Source of the DNA: a virus | DNA length: 37,490 bases | IMG/VR virus record: IMGVR_UViG_3300000353_000003 | Span: 1 to 37,490 of that record | Direction: 5' to 3' (one strand) | In this document: positions 17,292 to 26,050 of the stretch, one piece after another | Layout of the letters: the number at the start of each line of letters is the position of its first letter | Numbering within the stretch: the first letter of the stretch is position 1 | Made by a program: the position numbers and the translations under genes | The notes under the pieces: model-generated | What the model was told of the DNA's origin: nothing | The model's input: only the letters and a program-made list of their open reading frames with translations | Databases searched by the model: none

Positions 17292-18904
17292 TACCAAGTT
17301 TCGTCAAGTACATCATTATATAATTTAAATACTTGCTCGGCAGAGAAATTCGATTTATATTTTTCAATATTTTCTGGAACATCAGTTAATTCTTTATTTA
17401 AAATATTTCCTTTATTATCAACAGTATATATCCAACCTTTTTTACCACATAAAAATCCTTCAATTGTTGTCCTGCCTTTAAATATTCCAGCAGTATAATC
17501 ACATTTCTTAATATAGTCTTCAACATTTGATTTAACACCAAGATATTTAACATGTTCATGTGATGAAAAATCACCAGCCAATCCACCATTGTCTGCACCA
17601 ATAATCCAGAGTTCTTGATTATTTTCTTTTGTATTAATTATTAAATCACGTATAATCATTTCACGTAGATAATCAAGTGTTCCTACAAATAAAATAATTT
17701 CTTTTTCGTTTTTAACTGGTTTATAATCAGTATTAAATCTTTCTGTATCAAAAGGATTATCAATTTCAATAATTTTATCATCAGTAATTCCGAATGTTTT
17801 AATATAATCAGTAATACTTTCTCTAATACTAATATATCTTTTAATTATTGGATTTATAATTGGAACTTCAAATGTTGGAATAACTTCACTTCTGACATGC
17901 ATAACAGCAGGAGTATTTGGATATAATTGTAATATTATTTCACCTATTGGTTTATGATTAACATGTATTATATCAAATTCTTTTTCATTTTTTATAAATT
18001 GAAGTTGGTTATTTTGATTCATTTTATAATTAGGTAAATTTCCTAGAGAATAAACTTTCACACCATTTTTTTGTGCCTTACTTAATAATGGTTCACCTAC
18101 CATTGAAGATATAATCGTAACATCACACCCTAATTTTACTAGTTCTTTTGATAATTCATAATTACTTACTTCAGAACCAGTATAATTTTTAAAGAATTGA
18201 CAACAAATTAATACTTTTAACTTATCTTCACTTACATGTCGTATTGGTAAATCATATTCTTTTATAAATTTTTGTCTATTTTCTTCCCAACCAGCATCAG
18301 TTTGACCAACGGATTTATGTAAGATTTTTATATTGCTGATAACACCAATATCTACTTCATCAAAATAATTATCAATACAAAACGGTATATCATAGAAATG
18401 AAATTTACCATAATTTTCATTAAATTTATTAGTAATTTTTTCTGGGTCAAACGACATAAAAAGTCCATCAATCATAATAGCAGGTTGTATTCCCCTAATT
18501 TGATTACTATATTCTGATATCCATTCATTTAAACCATTAGTATGTTCTACAATACCATACATTTTACTACGGTCATCCCACCATCTACCTGTTTCTGGTA
18601 AATATGTGCTTCCTGCAACACCTAAAATACCATAATTACTATGATTAAAATGTTTTAATAATAATTTACCCCAATCTTTTGTTTTAAAAACAATATCATT
18701 ATGACACATAACAAAAATACAATCTTTTTCATTATAATCTTTAATTGCTTGATTATATATTTGAGGAAGACTGTATTGATTAAAATTTGGATAACAATAA
18801 GTTTTATGATTAACTCCAATTGTATTATCTATGTGGTTAATGAATTTTTGATTTTCTTCTTCGCTTAAATGTGAAGAAAATACTACTACAATATTATTTT
18901 TCAT
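17291..18904 (-). CDS. Two-domain glycosyltransferase (GT-A plus GT4-like GT-B)
   Basis: In this protein of about 537 residues, the first about 230 resemble a nucleotide-sugar GT-A domain (NIVVVFSSHLSEEE, FVMCHNDIVF, GVAGSTYLPETGRWWDD, IDGLFMSF). The rest is a GT4-type GT-B enzyme (KVLICCQFF, TGSEVSNYELSKELVKLGCDV, IIHVNH, EIILFVGTLDYLRE, GIFKGRTTIEGFLCGKKGW). It is the first gene of the sugar island, with a host-type promoter directly upstream. The ATG at 18904 lies downstream of that promoter, whereas the longer TTG start at 18955 would lie within it. Confidence 0.8.
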   Translation of the reverse strand: MKNNIVVVFSSHLSEEENQKFINHIDNTIGVNHKTYCYPNFNQYSLPQIYNQAIKDYNEKDCIFVMCHNDIVFKTKDWGKLLLKHFNHSNYGILGVAGSTYLPETGRWWDDRSKMYGIVEHTNGLNEWISEYSNQIRGIQPAIMIDGLFMSFDPEKITNKFNENYGKFHFYDIPFCIDNYFDEVDIGVISNIKILHKSVGQTDAGWEENRQKFIKEYDLPIRHVSEDKLKVLICCQFFKNYTGSEVSNYELSKELVKLGCDVTIISSMVGEPLLSKAQKNGVKVYSLGNLPNYKMNQNNQLQFIKNEKEFDIIHVNHKPIGEIILQLYPNTPAVMHVRSEVIPTFEVPIINPIIKRYISIRESITDYIKTFGITDDKIIEIDNPFDTERFNTDYKPVKNEKEIILFVGTLDYLREMIIRDLIINTKENNQELWIIGADNGGLAGDFSSHEHVKYLGVKSNVEDYIKKCDYTAGIFKGRTTIEGFLCGKKGWIYTVDNKGNILNKELTDVPENIEKYKSNFSAEQVFKLYNDVLDETW

Positions 18905-18924
18905 GTATATACTATTTGCTTCTG

Positions 18925-18955
18925 CAAACTTAATAATTTTAAATAAGAAACACAA
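18925..18955 (-). promoter_or_regulatory. Host-type promoter of the glycosylation island
   Basis: The minus strand carries TTG (18953-18955), 20 bases, then TAAGTTTG (18925-18932), a full TTG-N20-TAnnTTTG match, with the first island start at 18904, about 20 bases downstream. Confidence 0.75.
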
Positions 18956-18961
18956 GTATTT

Positions 18962-19243
18962 TTAGACGTTAGTAAAATATCCGTTTTTTAACCAACCATG
19001 ATAATCACATTTCACACCATTATCATTAATTGAATTACAAACTATTGAAGGATGAAGAGTTTGAGTTTTAATATTAAACGTATGTGGACCTGTCGAGGTT
19101 TTACCACATCTGGGACAACAGATTATCAGTCCATATGAAGTAATTTTCTTTTTATCATTTTTATCCTGATGTCTACTGTAATAAATGCATTCACCTTTTT
19201 TTAATTCATTAGGATATGCATCTCTTTTAATTACTGCTTTCAT
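18962..19243 (-). CDS. Small zinc-ribbon protein, DUF6527-like
   Basis: The 93-residue protein has CPRCG in the middle and then HPSIVC...CDYHGWLKNGYF near the end, a zinc-ribbon-like arrangement resembling DUF6527 proteins. It is three bases behind the LysM-type baseplate gene and is the last gene of that late operon. Role unknown; a small zinc-stabilised DNA- or protein-binding protein is plausible. Confidence 0.6.
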   Translation of the reverse strand: MKAVIKRDAYPNELKKGECIYYSRHQDKNDKKKITSYGLIICCPRCGKTSTGPHTFNIKTQTLHPSIVCNSINDNGVKCDYHGWLKNGYFTNV

Positions 19244-19246
19244 ATA

Positions 19247-19558
19247 TTATTTTTTAAATGCCGATAGTGCTGCTTCATAATCTGCTTTGGCTTTATTTAA
19301 TGGAAATGGAATTCTAATTAATGCACCATCTGGAATGTCGAATTCGTTTAAATACTTACCATTAGCATATATAATTAGAAAATCATAAAATGGATTATCA
19401 TAGTATTTTTGAGCAATTTTATCCATCCTACTAAAACCAATATTCCAGTACTCATATTTATCACTTGGGTTTTCAGGTAAATTAATAAATGGCATTGAAT
19501 CCGTTGTACCATTATCATTTTTTAATATTTCATATCTTTTATAATCTTGGTATGGCAT
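19247..19558 (-). CDS. LysM-type baseplate protein (gp53-like)
   Basis: This 103-residue protein contains a LysM-like core: RMDKIAQKYYDNPFYDFLIIYANG followed by FDIPDGALIRIPFP, the pattern seen in T4 gp53 and other short tail proteins that cap or join baseplate parts. It shares a TAATG junction with the large baseplate gene upstream. Assignment as a wedge protein is by motif and location, not by overall similarity. Confidence 0.55.
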   Translation of the reverse strand: MPYQDYKRYEILKNDNGTTDSMPFINLPENPSDKYEYWNIGFSRMDKIAQKYYDNPFYDFLIIYANGKYLNEFDIPDGALIRIPFPLNKAKADYEAALSAFKK

Positions 19559-22500
19559 TATTCATTTCCCTCTCTATCATTAATAAAATTATTATAAGCA
19601 GTATTTAATTCATTAGTTTTTTCACTAACAACTCCTTTTAAATACTGATAATTATCATTTGCTATTTTAGTCGCTTTACTATAAACACCCTTATCAGTAA
19701 ATGTTGAATTTGCATAATAATTAAAACTAACAGCATTTTGTAATGCATCAATAGGTGCTTTCAATGATTGACCACCAATTATTTTCATTTGTAATGTAAT
19801 ATTTGCAATCATCGGTTGTAAACCAAAACCTTCTGGATTTAAATCCCAAGTAGTGTCGTTATAATCAATAGTAACGCTTTCAATAACTACTTTAGTATTA
19901 AAAAAATCACCTACTCTTAAAACACATATTGGTTGTTTGCCGAAAACAGAGTTTTTTGCTCTTAATATACCACCTTCATTAACAGCATCATATCGTTGAG
20001 CAGAACCTTGTCTTGTGCATTGTTGTAAAAAAGTAAGCCTTCTATGAAAATCTTCAGGAGTTTGTGAATGAAAAACAGGATTATATCTATTTTTTGCTAT
20101 TGAGTCAAATCCATTTAAGACAACATCATCTCTTTCATTAAAAATATTTTCAATTACTTTTGTTTTTGCTTTTTTTAATTCTTTTTCAAGGTCATTAATT
20201 TCATCTTGAAGTTGTTCATTTCTAACTCTTTGTGATTCACTTAAATTAGGTTCTTTTTTATCGACTTCAACACTGTTTCTTGCAAATTTTATACTTACCT
20301 TTCTTTCTTCTTTAACTTCTTTAGCATTAATAAAATCTGGGTCTGCTGATATATTATTTGCTCTACTATCACCAAAATTAACTGTTTGAATATTATTATC
20401 TACTATTTCTTTAGCAGTACTTGCATCAAATAATGCTGTTAATCTGGCTTCAATTAATGCTATTGCTGCATCAATACGTCTTTTTGCAACTCCCTTATTA
20501 TATGTTTGACCATCATCACTTAAATATAATTTCGATGCAAATCCACTAATAGTAATATCATAATATTTTCTAGATTCTTCATCAGCATAAAAATCTAATA
20601 AATATTGTGTTAAAAAATTAGTACTACCAAATTGACCATTAATATCATTTTCATCGGTATTATATTGGTCAACACCATCGATAAGAATATATTTATTATT
20701 ATTATCAGTACTGTTTGGTACTTCTGCTAATCCTTCAACATAATAAATCTTATTATTAAGACCAAAACCATTACCGTCTTGAGCAGATAAACTACTTTCA
20801 ATTATTTCATAGTGATTAGGATTATCATACATTGATTGAATAATAGTACTTTCTTCACCACTTTTAGGTCTGTTATTTTGAAAATAAATATTTACTGTTT
20901 TAGTTGATTTCACTGGTGGTTCTGCTTGTTCAGTTGGTGTTATAGTATCGAGTTCATTTTCTAAATCAGTAATTTTCTTTTGAATTTTTTCAATATTATA
21001 TTCATTAGGTAAAGGGTCGCCACCAAATGCAAAAAACTCAGCAATTGCTTTGTTTTTATTTTCACCTTGTAAATTTTTATTTCTTAGTTGTTCGGGATAA
21101 TCAACTAATAATGAAAAACTAAGAACAGCACTTCTTTCTGAATTCATATAATTATACATTGGCTCGTTTCTACCAACCATAACTGTTGATTCATATTTTG
21201 CAGAAGCAACTTCATTAAGCTGAATATTATATGGTGGAAACCACATCTTACGCCCACCAAATTGACCTACTTCACTTAAAGGAATAGGTGTTCCAAATTC
21301 ATCATCAATAATTCCATATTTTACATCAGGAGGTCTAAAAGCACCAATAGCAAGATTTTCAAGACTAAACATTAAATTTTTACTACCATCTTCGGTATTA
21401 TTTGTCGGATGAATTCTTGGTAAAATATTTTTATAAATTACAGAATCTCTATTACCACTCTCTCTACCATAAACCTGATTTCCTTTAAATCTAATAGTTT
21501 TAGCTGCTCTATCATAAGGGTCTAATGCCGTGTGTTGTCTAACACCAGTTTTACCAAATTGAATATTACCTAAAGTACTATTAATATCAACAATATTTCC
21601 ACTATCTTCTGAATATTTACTTTGGTTTGCCATCCATAATGGTGAACCATTAAAACCAACATAATTTTCACCTTCTTTAAAAACTTTTCTAGTAATATCA
21701 ACAAAATTTCCTTCAGTAGCATTTAAAAGATTTCTTGTATATTCTAAAATACCTTTTCTAACATTATTTTTATTAAAAATGTTAGTATCTGGATGGTCTT
21801 CAGTTTCATCATCAGTACCACGTAAATCCTTAATAAATGATTTTGCTTCATCAGCAACACCATCACGACCCCAAACAATTTGTTCTTCAGAATTATCAAT
21901 AATTGTTTGTTCTTTTACAATATCTAATATATTATTTTCAGGATATTTTATAACAACATCACCAAAATTATCTTTAACATATTGATATGTTGGTGCATAT
22001 TCTTGTACTGTATCACCACTAATACTATAACTTAATATCATTGCCTCTGTAGCATTAATATTTGCTATTGAAGCATTAAAAGATAATGTTCGATTAAAAT
22101 ATGGATGAGCATTATTATCATCGAAATTAAAAATTGGTTTAAAACTAGTATTGTTATTTGAGAATAAAGAATCAGTACTTGATTGTAGTTTAGGACCAAC
22201 ACCATTCATTTTTTCGGTAAGTACTTGACTATATTGAGAATTACTAATATCATTAAGTGGTTTATAAATATTTAAATTAACTGCACTTAAAAATCTTGAT
22301 AACTGAACTTTACCTGTATTTTCTAAATAATCAATACTTGTTGGATTTTTAGAAAATGGATTAGCATCACCAAATACATCATATGTTTCAAAACCCAATA
22401 TATTATTAGCAACACTACCGACATTATCTAAAAAAGTCTTATCATCAGGATTTTTTACAGTAATAGTATTATCTCTATTTAATTTAAATATGTTTTCGGG

Positions 22501-22878
22501 ATTACCTTTAAGTGCTTGAGATAAATCTATACTTGGAATATATTGAGTACTTAAATTCGCTGCTGAATTATAAGCCATTTGTTTACCCAACATAATTAAT
22601 CCTATTTCGGTTAATGGTGAACCATCATCTCTAAATGCATCATACGTATTACCTAATAAATTAGTATTTACTTGCATTCTATTATATTGAGGTACTACAT
22701 TTAATACAGTAGAAATGCTACTTGCAACATTACCTTTATTATTTAAAGAGAATTTATTATTATTTTTATATTCGTTATCAATATCATATAAACTACGTGC
22801 AGATATTATATCACGATATTCTTCAATTGGAATCTCCTGACCATTATATTCAATATTACCATCTAATAATCTTGACAT
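19558..22878 (-). CDS. Large baseplate protein with OmpA-like region
   Basis: This 1106-residue protein is the first gene of a late operon with the LysM-type gene. About 690-850 includes a segment resembling the OmpA C-terminal peptidoglycan-binding fold: VNIYFQNNRPKSGE, YYDITISGFASKLYL, and YNKGVAKRRIDAAIALIEARL, then VNFGDSRAN. After a coiled-coil stretch, the C-terminal part (VGDFFNTKVVIESVTIDYND, then WDLNPEGFGLQPMIANITL and KIIGGQSL) looks like a tube- or hub-attachment domain of the kind found in baseplate proteins. It probably forms part of the baseplate around the tube. The OmpA-like call is moderate because the usual Asp is not obvious. Confidence 0.7.
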   Translation of the reverse strand: MSRLLDGNIEYNGQEIPIEEYRDIISARSLYDIDNEYKNNNKFSLNNKGNVASSISTVLNVVPQYNRMQVNTNLLGNTYDAFRDDGSPLTEIGLIMLGKQMAYNSAANLSTQYIPSIDLSQALKGNPENIFKLNRDNTITVKNPDDKTFLDNVGSVANNILGFETYDVFGDANPFSKNPTSIDYLENTGKVQLSRFLSAVNLNIYKPLNDISNSQYSQVLTEKMNGVGPKLQSSTDSLFSNNNTSFKPIFNFDDNNAHPYFNRTLSFNASIANINATEAMILSYSISGDTVQEYAPTYQYVKDNFGDVVIKYPENNILDIVKEQTIIDNSEEQIVWGRDGVADEAKSFIKDLRGTDDETEDHPDTNIFNKNNVRKGILEYTRNLLNATEGNFVDITRKVFKEGENYVGFNGSPLWMANQSKYSEDSGNIVDINSTLGNIQFGKTGVRQHTALDPYDRAAKTIRFKGNQVYGRESGNRDSVIYKNILPRIHPTNNTEDGSKNLMFSLENLAIGAFRPPDVKYGIIDDEFGTPIPLSEVGQFGGRKMWFPPYNIQLNEVASAKYESTVMVGRNEPMYNYMNSERSAVLSFSLLVDYPEQLRNKNLQGENKNKAIAEFFAFGGDPLPNEYNIEKIQKKITDLENELDTITPTEQAEPPVKSTKTVNIYFQNNRPKSGEESTIIQSMYDNPNHYEIIESSLSAQDGNGFGLNNKIYYVEGLAEVPNSTDNNNKYILIDGVDQYNTDENDINGQFGSTNFLTQYLLDFYADEESRKYYDITISGFASKLYLSDDGQTYNKGVAKRRIDAAIALIEARLTALFDASTAKEIVDNNIQTVNFGDSRANNISADPDFINAKEVKEERKVSIKFARNSVEVDKKEPNLSESQRVRNEQLQDEINDLEKELKKAKTKVIENIFNERDDVVLNGFDSIAKNRYNPVFHSQTPEDFHRRLTFLQQCTRQGSAQRYDAVNEGGILRAKNSVFGKQPICVLRVGDFFNTKVVIESVTIDYNDTTWDLNPEGFGLQPMIANITLQMKIIGGQSLKAPIDALQNAVSFNYYANSTFTDKGVYSKATKIANDNYQYLKGVVSEKTNELNTAYNNFINDREGNE

Positions 22879-22892
22879 TTAAAACTTTTTTT

Positions 22893-22902
22893 AATAAATA
22901 CT
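22893..22902 (-). promoter_or_regulatory. Late promoter motif AGTATTTATT
   Basis: The minus strand reads AGTATTTATT with 14 bases before the ATG at 22878. It heads the baseplate operon. Confidence 0.6.
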
Positions 22903-23195
22903 TGTAGAATCATTTTATAATATATATTTTTACATTGCGAAAGTATGTCCAAAAAATTCGTGAGCAATTCCATCCTTATATTAACAATATAATATTGGAG
23001 GTATTAAAATATAATTATTAAATTAACTATTTTAAATAATAACTTAAGATAATATTAATTTAATTCGGTCAGAATTAAATATAGTTATCCTGTGATGTTA
23101 AGTTTTATTTAGATTCGAAGAATTTAATTATAAATTTATAATCTTTGTGCTTTGTTTCGCAGAGACGAAGTAAGAGTTTTGAATACTTGCAAAAA
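22903..23195 (-). ncRNA. Candidate non-coding transcript
   Basis: A transcript starting from the promoter at 23201-23231 would run through about 300 gene-free bases before reaching the baseplate gene. The 9-pair hairpin with loop TGACC (minus sense) and the 16-base palindrome lie inside it. Start is estimated from the promoter; the end is unknown, and it could equally be a long 5' leader. Confidence 0.25.
23058..23080. repeat. Perfect 9-base-pair hairpin
   Basis: ATTTAATTC pairs perfectly with GAATTAAAT around a GGTCA loop. No U-tract follows on either strand, so it is not a simple terminator. Confidence 0.5.
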
Positions 23196-23200
23196 CTTGT

Positions 23201-23231
23201 CAAAGTTATAAAAAATATTTTACAATGTCAA
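23201..23231 (-). promoter_or_regulatory. Host-type promoter in the non-coding interval
   Basis: The minus strand has TTG (23229-23231), exactly 20 bases, then TAACTTTG (23201-23208), fitting TTG-N20-TAnnTTTG as well as the gp32-like and sugar-island promoters do. No gene starts within 300 bases downstream. Confidence 0.65.
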
Positions 23232-23291
23232 GTGTAATAATAACTAATTTTATTAATTTATTCTATGTACTTAATTATTAATTAAATAAAA

Positions 23292-25817
23292 TTATACTCT
23301 ATCTCCTTTATTATTTTTTGCATTTTCATATTTTTGAACAGCACCAGTTGGATTATATGTTCGATTAAATACTTTTTGACCATCGATTTCCATTGTGATA
23401 TTACTAACAACAGCAAGATTTTTATCTTTAAATTCTACTTGAAGTGGTTTTTTCAATAAATTTGCTAAATCTGCTAACATACCACCACCTTTAGCATTCA
23501 TATTTGAAATAGAATTAACTGCTTTTTCAATTGCAATAAAGTCATCTTTACTTCCAGACATTACAGCTTGTATATTTCCAAAAGCATTACCTACTTTTAC
23601 TAAATTATTTGCATGTTTACCAATTCTTCCAATTGTCATACTTAATCCAACTGCTGAAGGTAAAGTAATTGTTGCAGCACCTAATGCAGCAGTAATACCA
23701 GCTATACCAGCAGCAGCTTCACCTAAATTATCAACATCTTTTAATGCAGTAAACATATTACCAAAACTATCAGCCATTTTACTAATTCCTAATGTAGCTA
23801 GACCAATACCACCGCCTATCATTAAAATAGTAGTACCAAATGCCAATAAACCCGGTGCTGCTGCAGTAGCTGTTGCTCCAAGTGCAGCAATACCAACAGC
23901 AGCAAGAGCAGCACCACCCATGAACCATGCTAATGATTTAACAATACTTGATAGGGTTTCTGCTTGTTCTGATGTTAATTTACTCATTGAATCTGCTAGT
24001 TGACTAATACCTTTAGCTGCAAGCATAATACCAGCACCACTACCAGCCATTGCAGCACCAAATCCCGCACCTGTTCCAAGTCTTTTCATCCCAAGTCCTT
24101 TAGCTGCAGCACCTGCACCTTTACCAGCACCTAACGCTTGTGAACCACTACCAGCCATTGCACCACCAGTAGGAATAGCAGTAGATAATCCACGTGTTCC
24201 ACGTATTGCACTACCAACTCTACCTACTGCAGCAGCACCAATTCTTCCAGCAAGAGGTTGAAGCAAACCTTTCCATAATAATCCTGCTGATATAAATAAA
24301 CCAGCTACTTTTGCCCAAGCCATATCTCCTTTTTTTAACCAATCAATTTTTGGTTTTAACCATTCAGTTGTTGTACTTAATACTTGATTAACGCCATTTA
24401 ATAATGGCAATAATGTTGTTTTTAAACTATTAATTGTTGCTTTAAATGTTTCATCAAATGTAAGTGCTTGTTTAGCTCGTTCTTCTAATAAAACTTGTTG
24501 GGTTTCAAATTTACTTGCTTGTTCTGCAGTTAATTCACGAATATTATGCATTGTTCCTGCAAGTGATACCTGAAATTTACCAGTTTCTTTATTAAATATA
24601 GCAGCACCTTCAATTACTTTCTTTTGTTCATCAGTAAATCCCATTCCACCCATTTGTTGACGCATTTTCTGTATTTCTGCTTGTCTTTGAGCAATTTCTG
24701 TTAATGCGCTGGCTTCCATTCCCATTGATTTAGCTACTGAAGCAATTCTATCACGGTCAGCAGGACTAATAAATTTTTCAAAACTACCATCAGCCATTTT
24801 TCTAAAACTAACTAATCCTTTAGTCATGTCAGCAATTTTTTCAGTAAATTTTGCTGGGTCATTACGACTAAGAAATAACATCTGAAATGGGTCGGTTTTA
24901 GCAAATTCACCACCCATTACTTGTAATTGGGCTGCTAAATCAATTGCACCTTCAAGATTACGAGAGACATCAGCAGCATTAAGTGCTTGATTTATATCGA
25001 TTTTAAATTTTTCGGCATATGCAGCCATTTGAGCAAATCCTTTAGTACCTTGTTGAAATGTATATGTATTTAATCGTTTAAAATTATCATTAACTACTTT
25101 AAGTACTTTAGTGGTATTAACTCCCATTCTTTCAGTTGTATCAACAACACTTTGTACGTAATCCATTGTTCTTCTAGCATCAAAACCCATCAATTCGAAT
25201 TGAGCACCAAGTTTAGTTGCTTGTTCAATTCCAAGTCCTGTTCCTTTACCTATATTAGTAATGTCTTCAACCATTTGAGCACTCATTACACGAGCACGAC
25301 CTGTTTCATCGGCATATCCTTGCATTATATTTTGAATATCACCGATAGTACCACCTAATCTAGTAACATAACCTGCTGATTGTTCAAAAGCATTTCGCAT
25401 CGCAACGGCTTTTGTACTAGATAGTCCTAAACTAAGATTTGTTGATTTTATTATTTTATCCTGTTCTTGAAGATAATTCCAACCATTTTTTATTTGTTGA
25501 CCTAATTGTTTAGCTAAATCAACATTACGTTGTCTTTTTTTAACTTGATTTTCAAGTTGAGTATTAATATTTCTTTCTTCAGAAATTAATTCTCTTTGTG
25601 CAGTGAGAAGTTTATCTATTTGAACATTATTGTTTTTTCCTGTTTCACCTTGGTCTTTAATTAGCTCATTTATCATTTTCTGATAATTAGCTATCTGTTC
25701 AGTCGCTATACGACTTCTTTCTTGCTGATTAGAAATGCCTTTAAGATTTTGTCTTTGTTTTTCGTATTCTTGATTTAATCTTTCTAATGCCGATAATTTA
25801 TCTCTTTCTCCTGCCAT
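23292..25817 (-). CDS. Tail tape measure protein
   Basis: This 841-residue protein has a coiled-coil N-terminal region (about 1-120), a long middle region with phage tape-measure features, and Gly/Ala-rich hydrophobic helices between about 500 and 750 (for example GAAAVGRVGSAIRG and the LAAVGIAALGATATAAA block). It sets tail length and is probably ejected with DNA. It lies directly after the tail-chaperone pair, the standard order in tailed phages, and has its own late motif behind a terminator. It is longer than T4 gp29 (590). The C-terminus ends in a small polar domain rather than a lytic domain. Confidence 0.85.
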   Translation of the reverse strand: MAGERDKLSALERLNQEYEKQRQNLKGISNQQERSRIATEQIANYQKMINELIKDQGETGKNNNVQIDKLLTAQRELISEERNINTQLENQVKKRQRNVDLAKQLGQQIKNGWNYLQEQDKIIKSTNLSLGLSSTKAVAMRNAFEQSAGYVTRLGGTIGDIQNIMQGYADETGRARVMSAQMVEDITNIGKGTGLGIEQATKLGAQFELMGFDARRTMDYVQSVVDTTERMGVNTTKVLKVVNDNFKRLNTYTFQQGTKGFAQMAAYAEKFKIDINQALNAADVSRNLEGAIDLAAQLQVMGGEFAKTDPFQMLFLSRNDPAKFTEKIADMTKGLVSFRKMADGSFEKFISPADRDRIASVAKSMGMEASALTEIAQRQAEIQKMRQQMGGMGFTDEQKKVIEGAAIFNKETGKFQVSLAGTMHNIRELTAEQASKFETQQVLLEERAKQALTFDETFKATINSLKTTLLPLLNGVNQVLSTTTEWLKPKIDWLKKGDMAWAKVAGLFISAGLLWKGLLQPLAGRIGAAAVGRVGSAIRGTRGLSTAIPTGGAMAGSGSQALGAGKGAGAAAKGLGMKRLGTGAGFGAAMAGSGAGIMLAAKGISQLADSMSKLTSEQAETLSSIVKSLAWFMGGAALAAVGIAALGATATAAAPGLLAFGTTILMIGGGIGLATLGISKMADSFGNMFTALKDVDNLGEAAAGIAGITAALGAATITLPSAVGLSMTIGRIGKHANNLVKVGNAFGNIQAVMSGSKDDFIAIEKAVNSISNMNAKGGGMLADLANLLKKPLQVEFKDKNLAVVSNITMEIDGQKVFNRTYNPTGAVQKYENAKNNKGDRV

Positions 25818-25832
25818 TTTTTTACTATTTAC

Positions 25833-25842
25833 TATAAATACA
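25833..25842 (-). promoter_or_regulatory. Late promoter motif TGTATTTATA
   Basis: The minus strand reads TGTATTTATA with 15 bases before the tape-measure ATG and only 3 bases after the terminator stem at 25846-25867. Confidence 0.6.
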
Positions 25843-25845
25843 AAA

Positions 25846-25867
25846 GACCGAGTTTTTTATCTCGGTC
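25846..25867 (-). terminator. Terminator after the tail-chaperone pair
   Basis: GACCGAG and CTCGGTC form a perfect 7-base-pair stem around an 8-base loop, followed on the minus strand by TTTTG. The stop codon of the chaperone extension frame falls inside the loop. Confidence 0.8.
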
Positions 25868-26033
25868 TGAAGTTATTTTTATTTTGTTCTCTATCTCTTA
25901 TTTTCTCGATTTCTTCATTTTCTTTATTTAATAAATGTAAAAAATGTCGTCTTCGATATATAGGGAGTGTTTCAATGTAATCTGCCTGAAATTTAGCGTG
26001 TTTGGTCAATATATATATTTCTTCATCGACCAT
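25857..26033 (-). CDS. Tail chaperone extension frame (probable -1 frameshift product)
   Basis: This 58-residue frame (start MVDEEIYILTKHAKFQ) has a Y-x-x-T-L-P-x-Y-R-R-R segment followed by a charged helix, resembling the short second proteins of tail-chaperone pairs. Its frame is open upstream through the T-run at the end of the gp26-like gene, in the -1 frame, so it can be made as a C-terminal extension of that protein (398 residues in total) or alone from its own ATG, which is preceded by a GGGGAG-type ribosome site. The stop lies in the terminator hairpin. It sits directly before the tape measure, the classic place for such a pair. Confidence 0.7.
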   Translation of the reverse strand: MVDEEIYILTKHAKFQADYIETLPIYRRRHFLHLLNKENEEIEKIRDREQNKNNFRPR

Positions 26034-26050
26034 CTTTTTATACTCCCCTG

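Larger units (their letters stand above)
22879..23291. other. Non-coding AT-rich interval with hairpins and a promoter
   Basis: No convincing gene is seen in these 413 bases. They hold a host-type minus-strand promoter (23201-23231), a 9-pair hairpin (23150-23170, best on the plus strand), a perfect 16-base palindrome (23127-23142), a 9-pair hairpin (23058-23066 with 23072-23080, loop GGTCA), a bulged stem near 22937-22970, and the late motif at 22893-22902. It is the only gene-free stretch over 300 bases. Confidence 0.7.

Noticed and set aside
12243-18955. Longer TTG starts for the genes at 13262, 14901, 17291 and 18904
   Set aside because: Each has a well-placed ATG two to seventeen codons downstream. 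For the gene at 18904, the TTG is the -33 element of its promoter.
22720-22990. A 36-codon minus-strand frame starting MELLTNFLDILSQ in the non-coding interval
   Set aside because: It would read through the late promoter motif and the start of the baseplate gene, and has no ribosome site or recognisable composition.
23150-23170. Nine-pair hairpin read as part of a minus-strand RNA
   Set aside because: It pairs fully only in the plus-strand RNA (two G-U pairs). In the minus-strand RNA two positions become A-C mismatches, so it does not support the proposed minus transcript.
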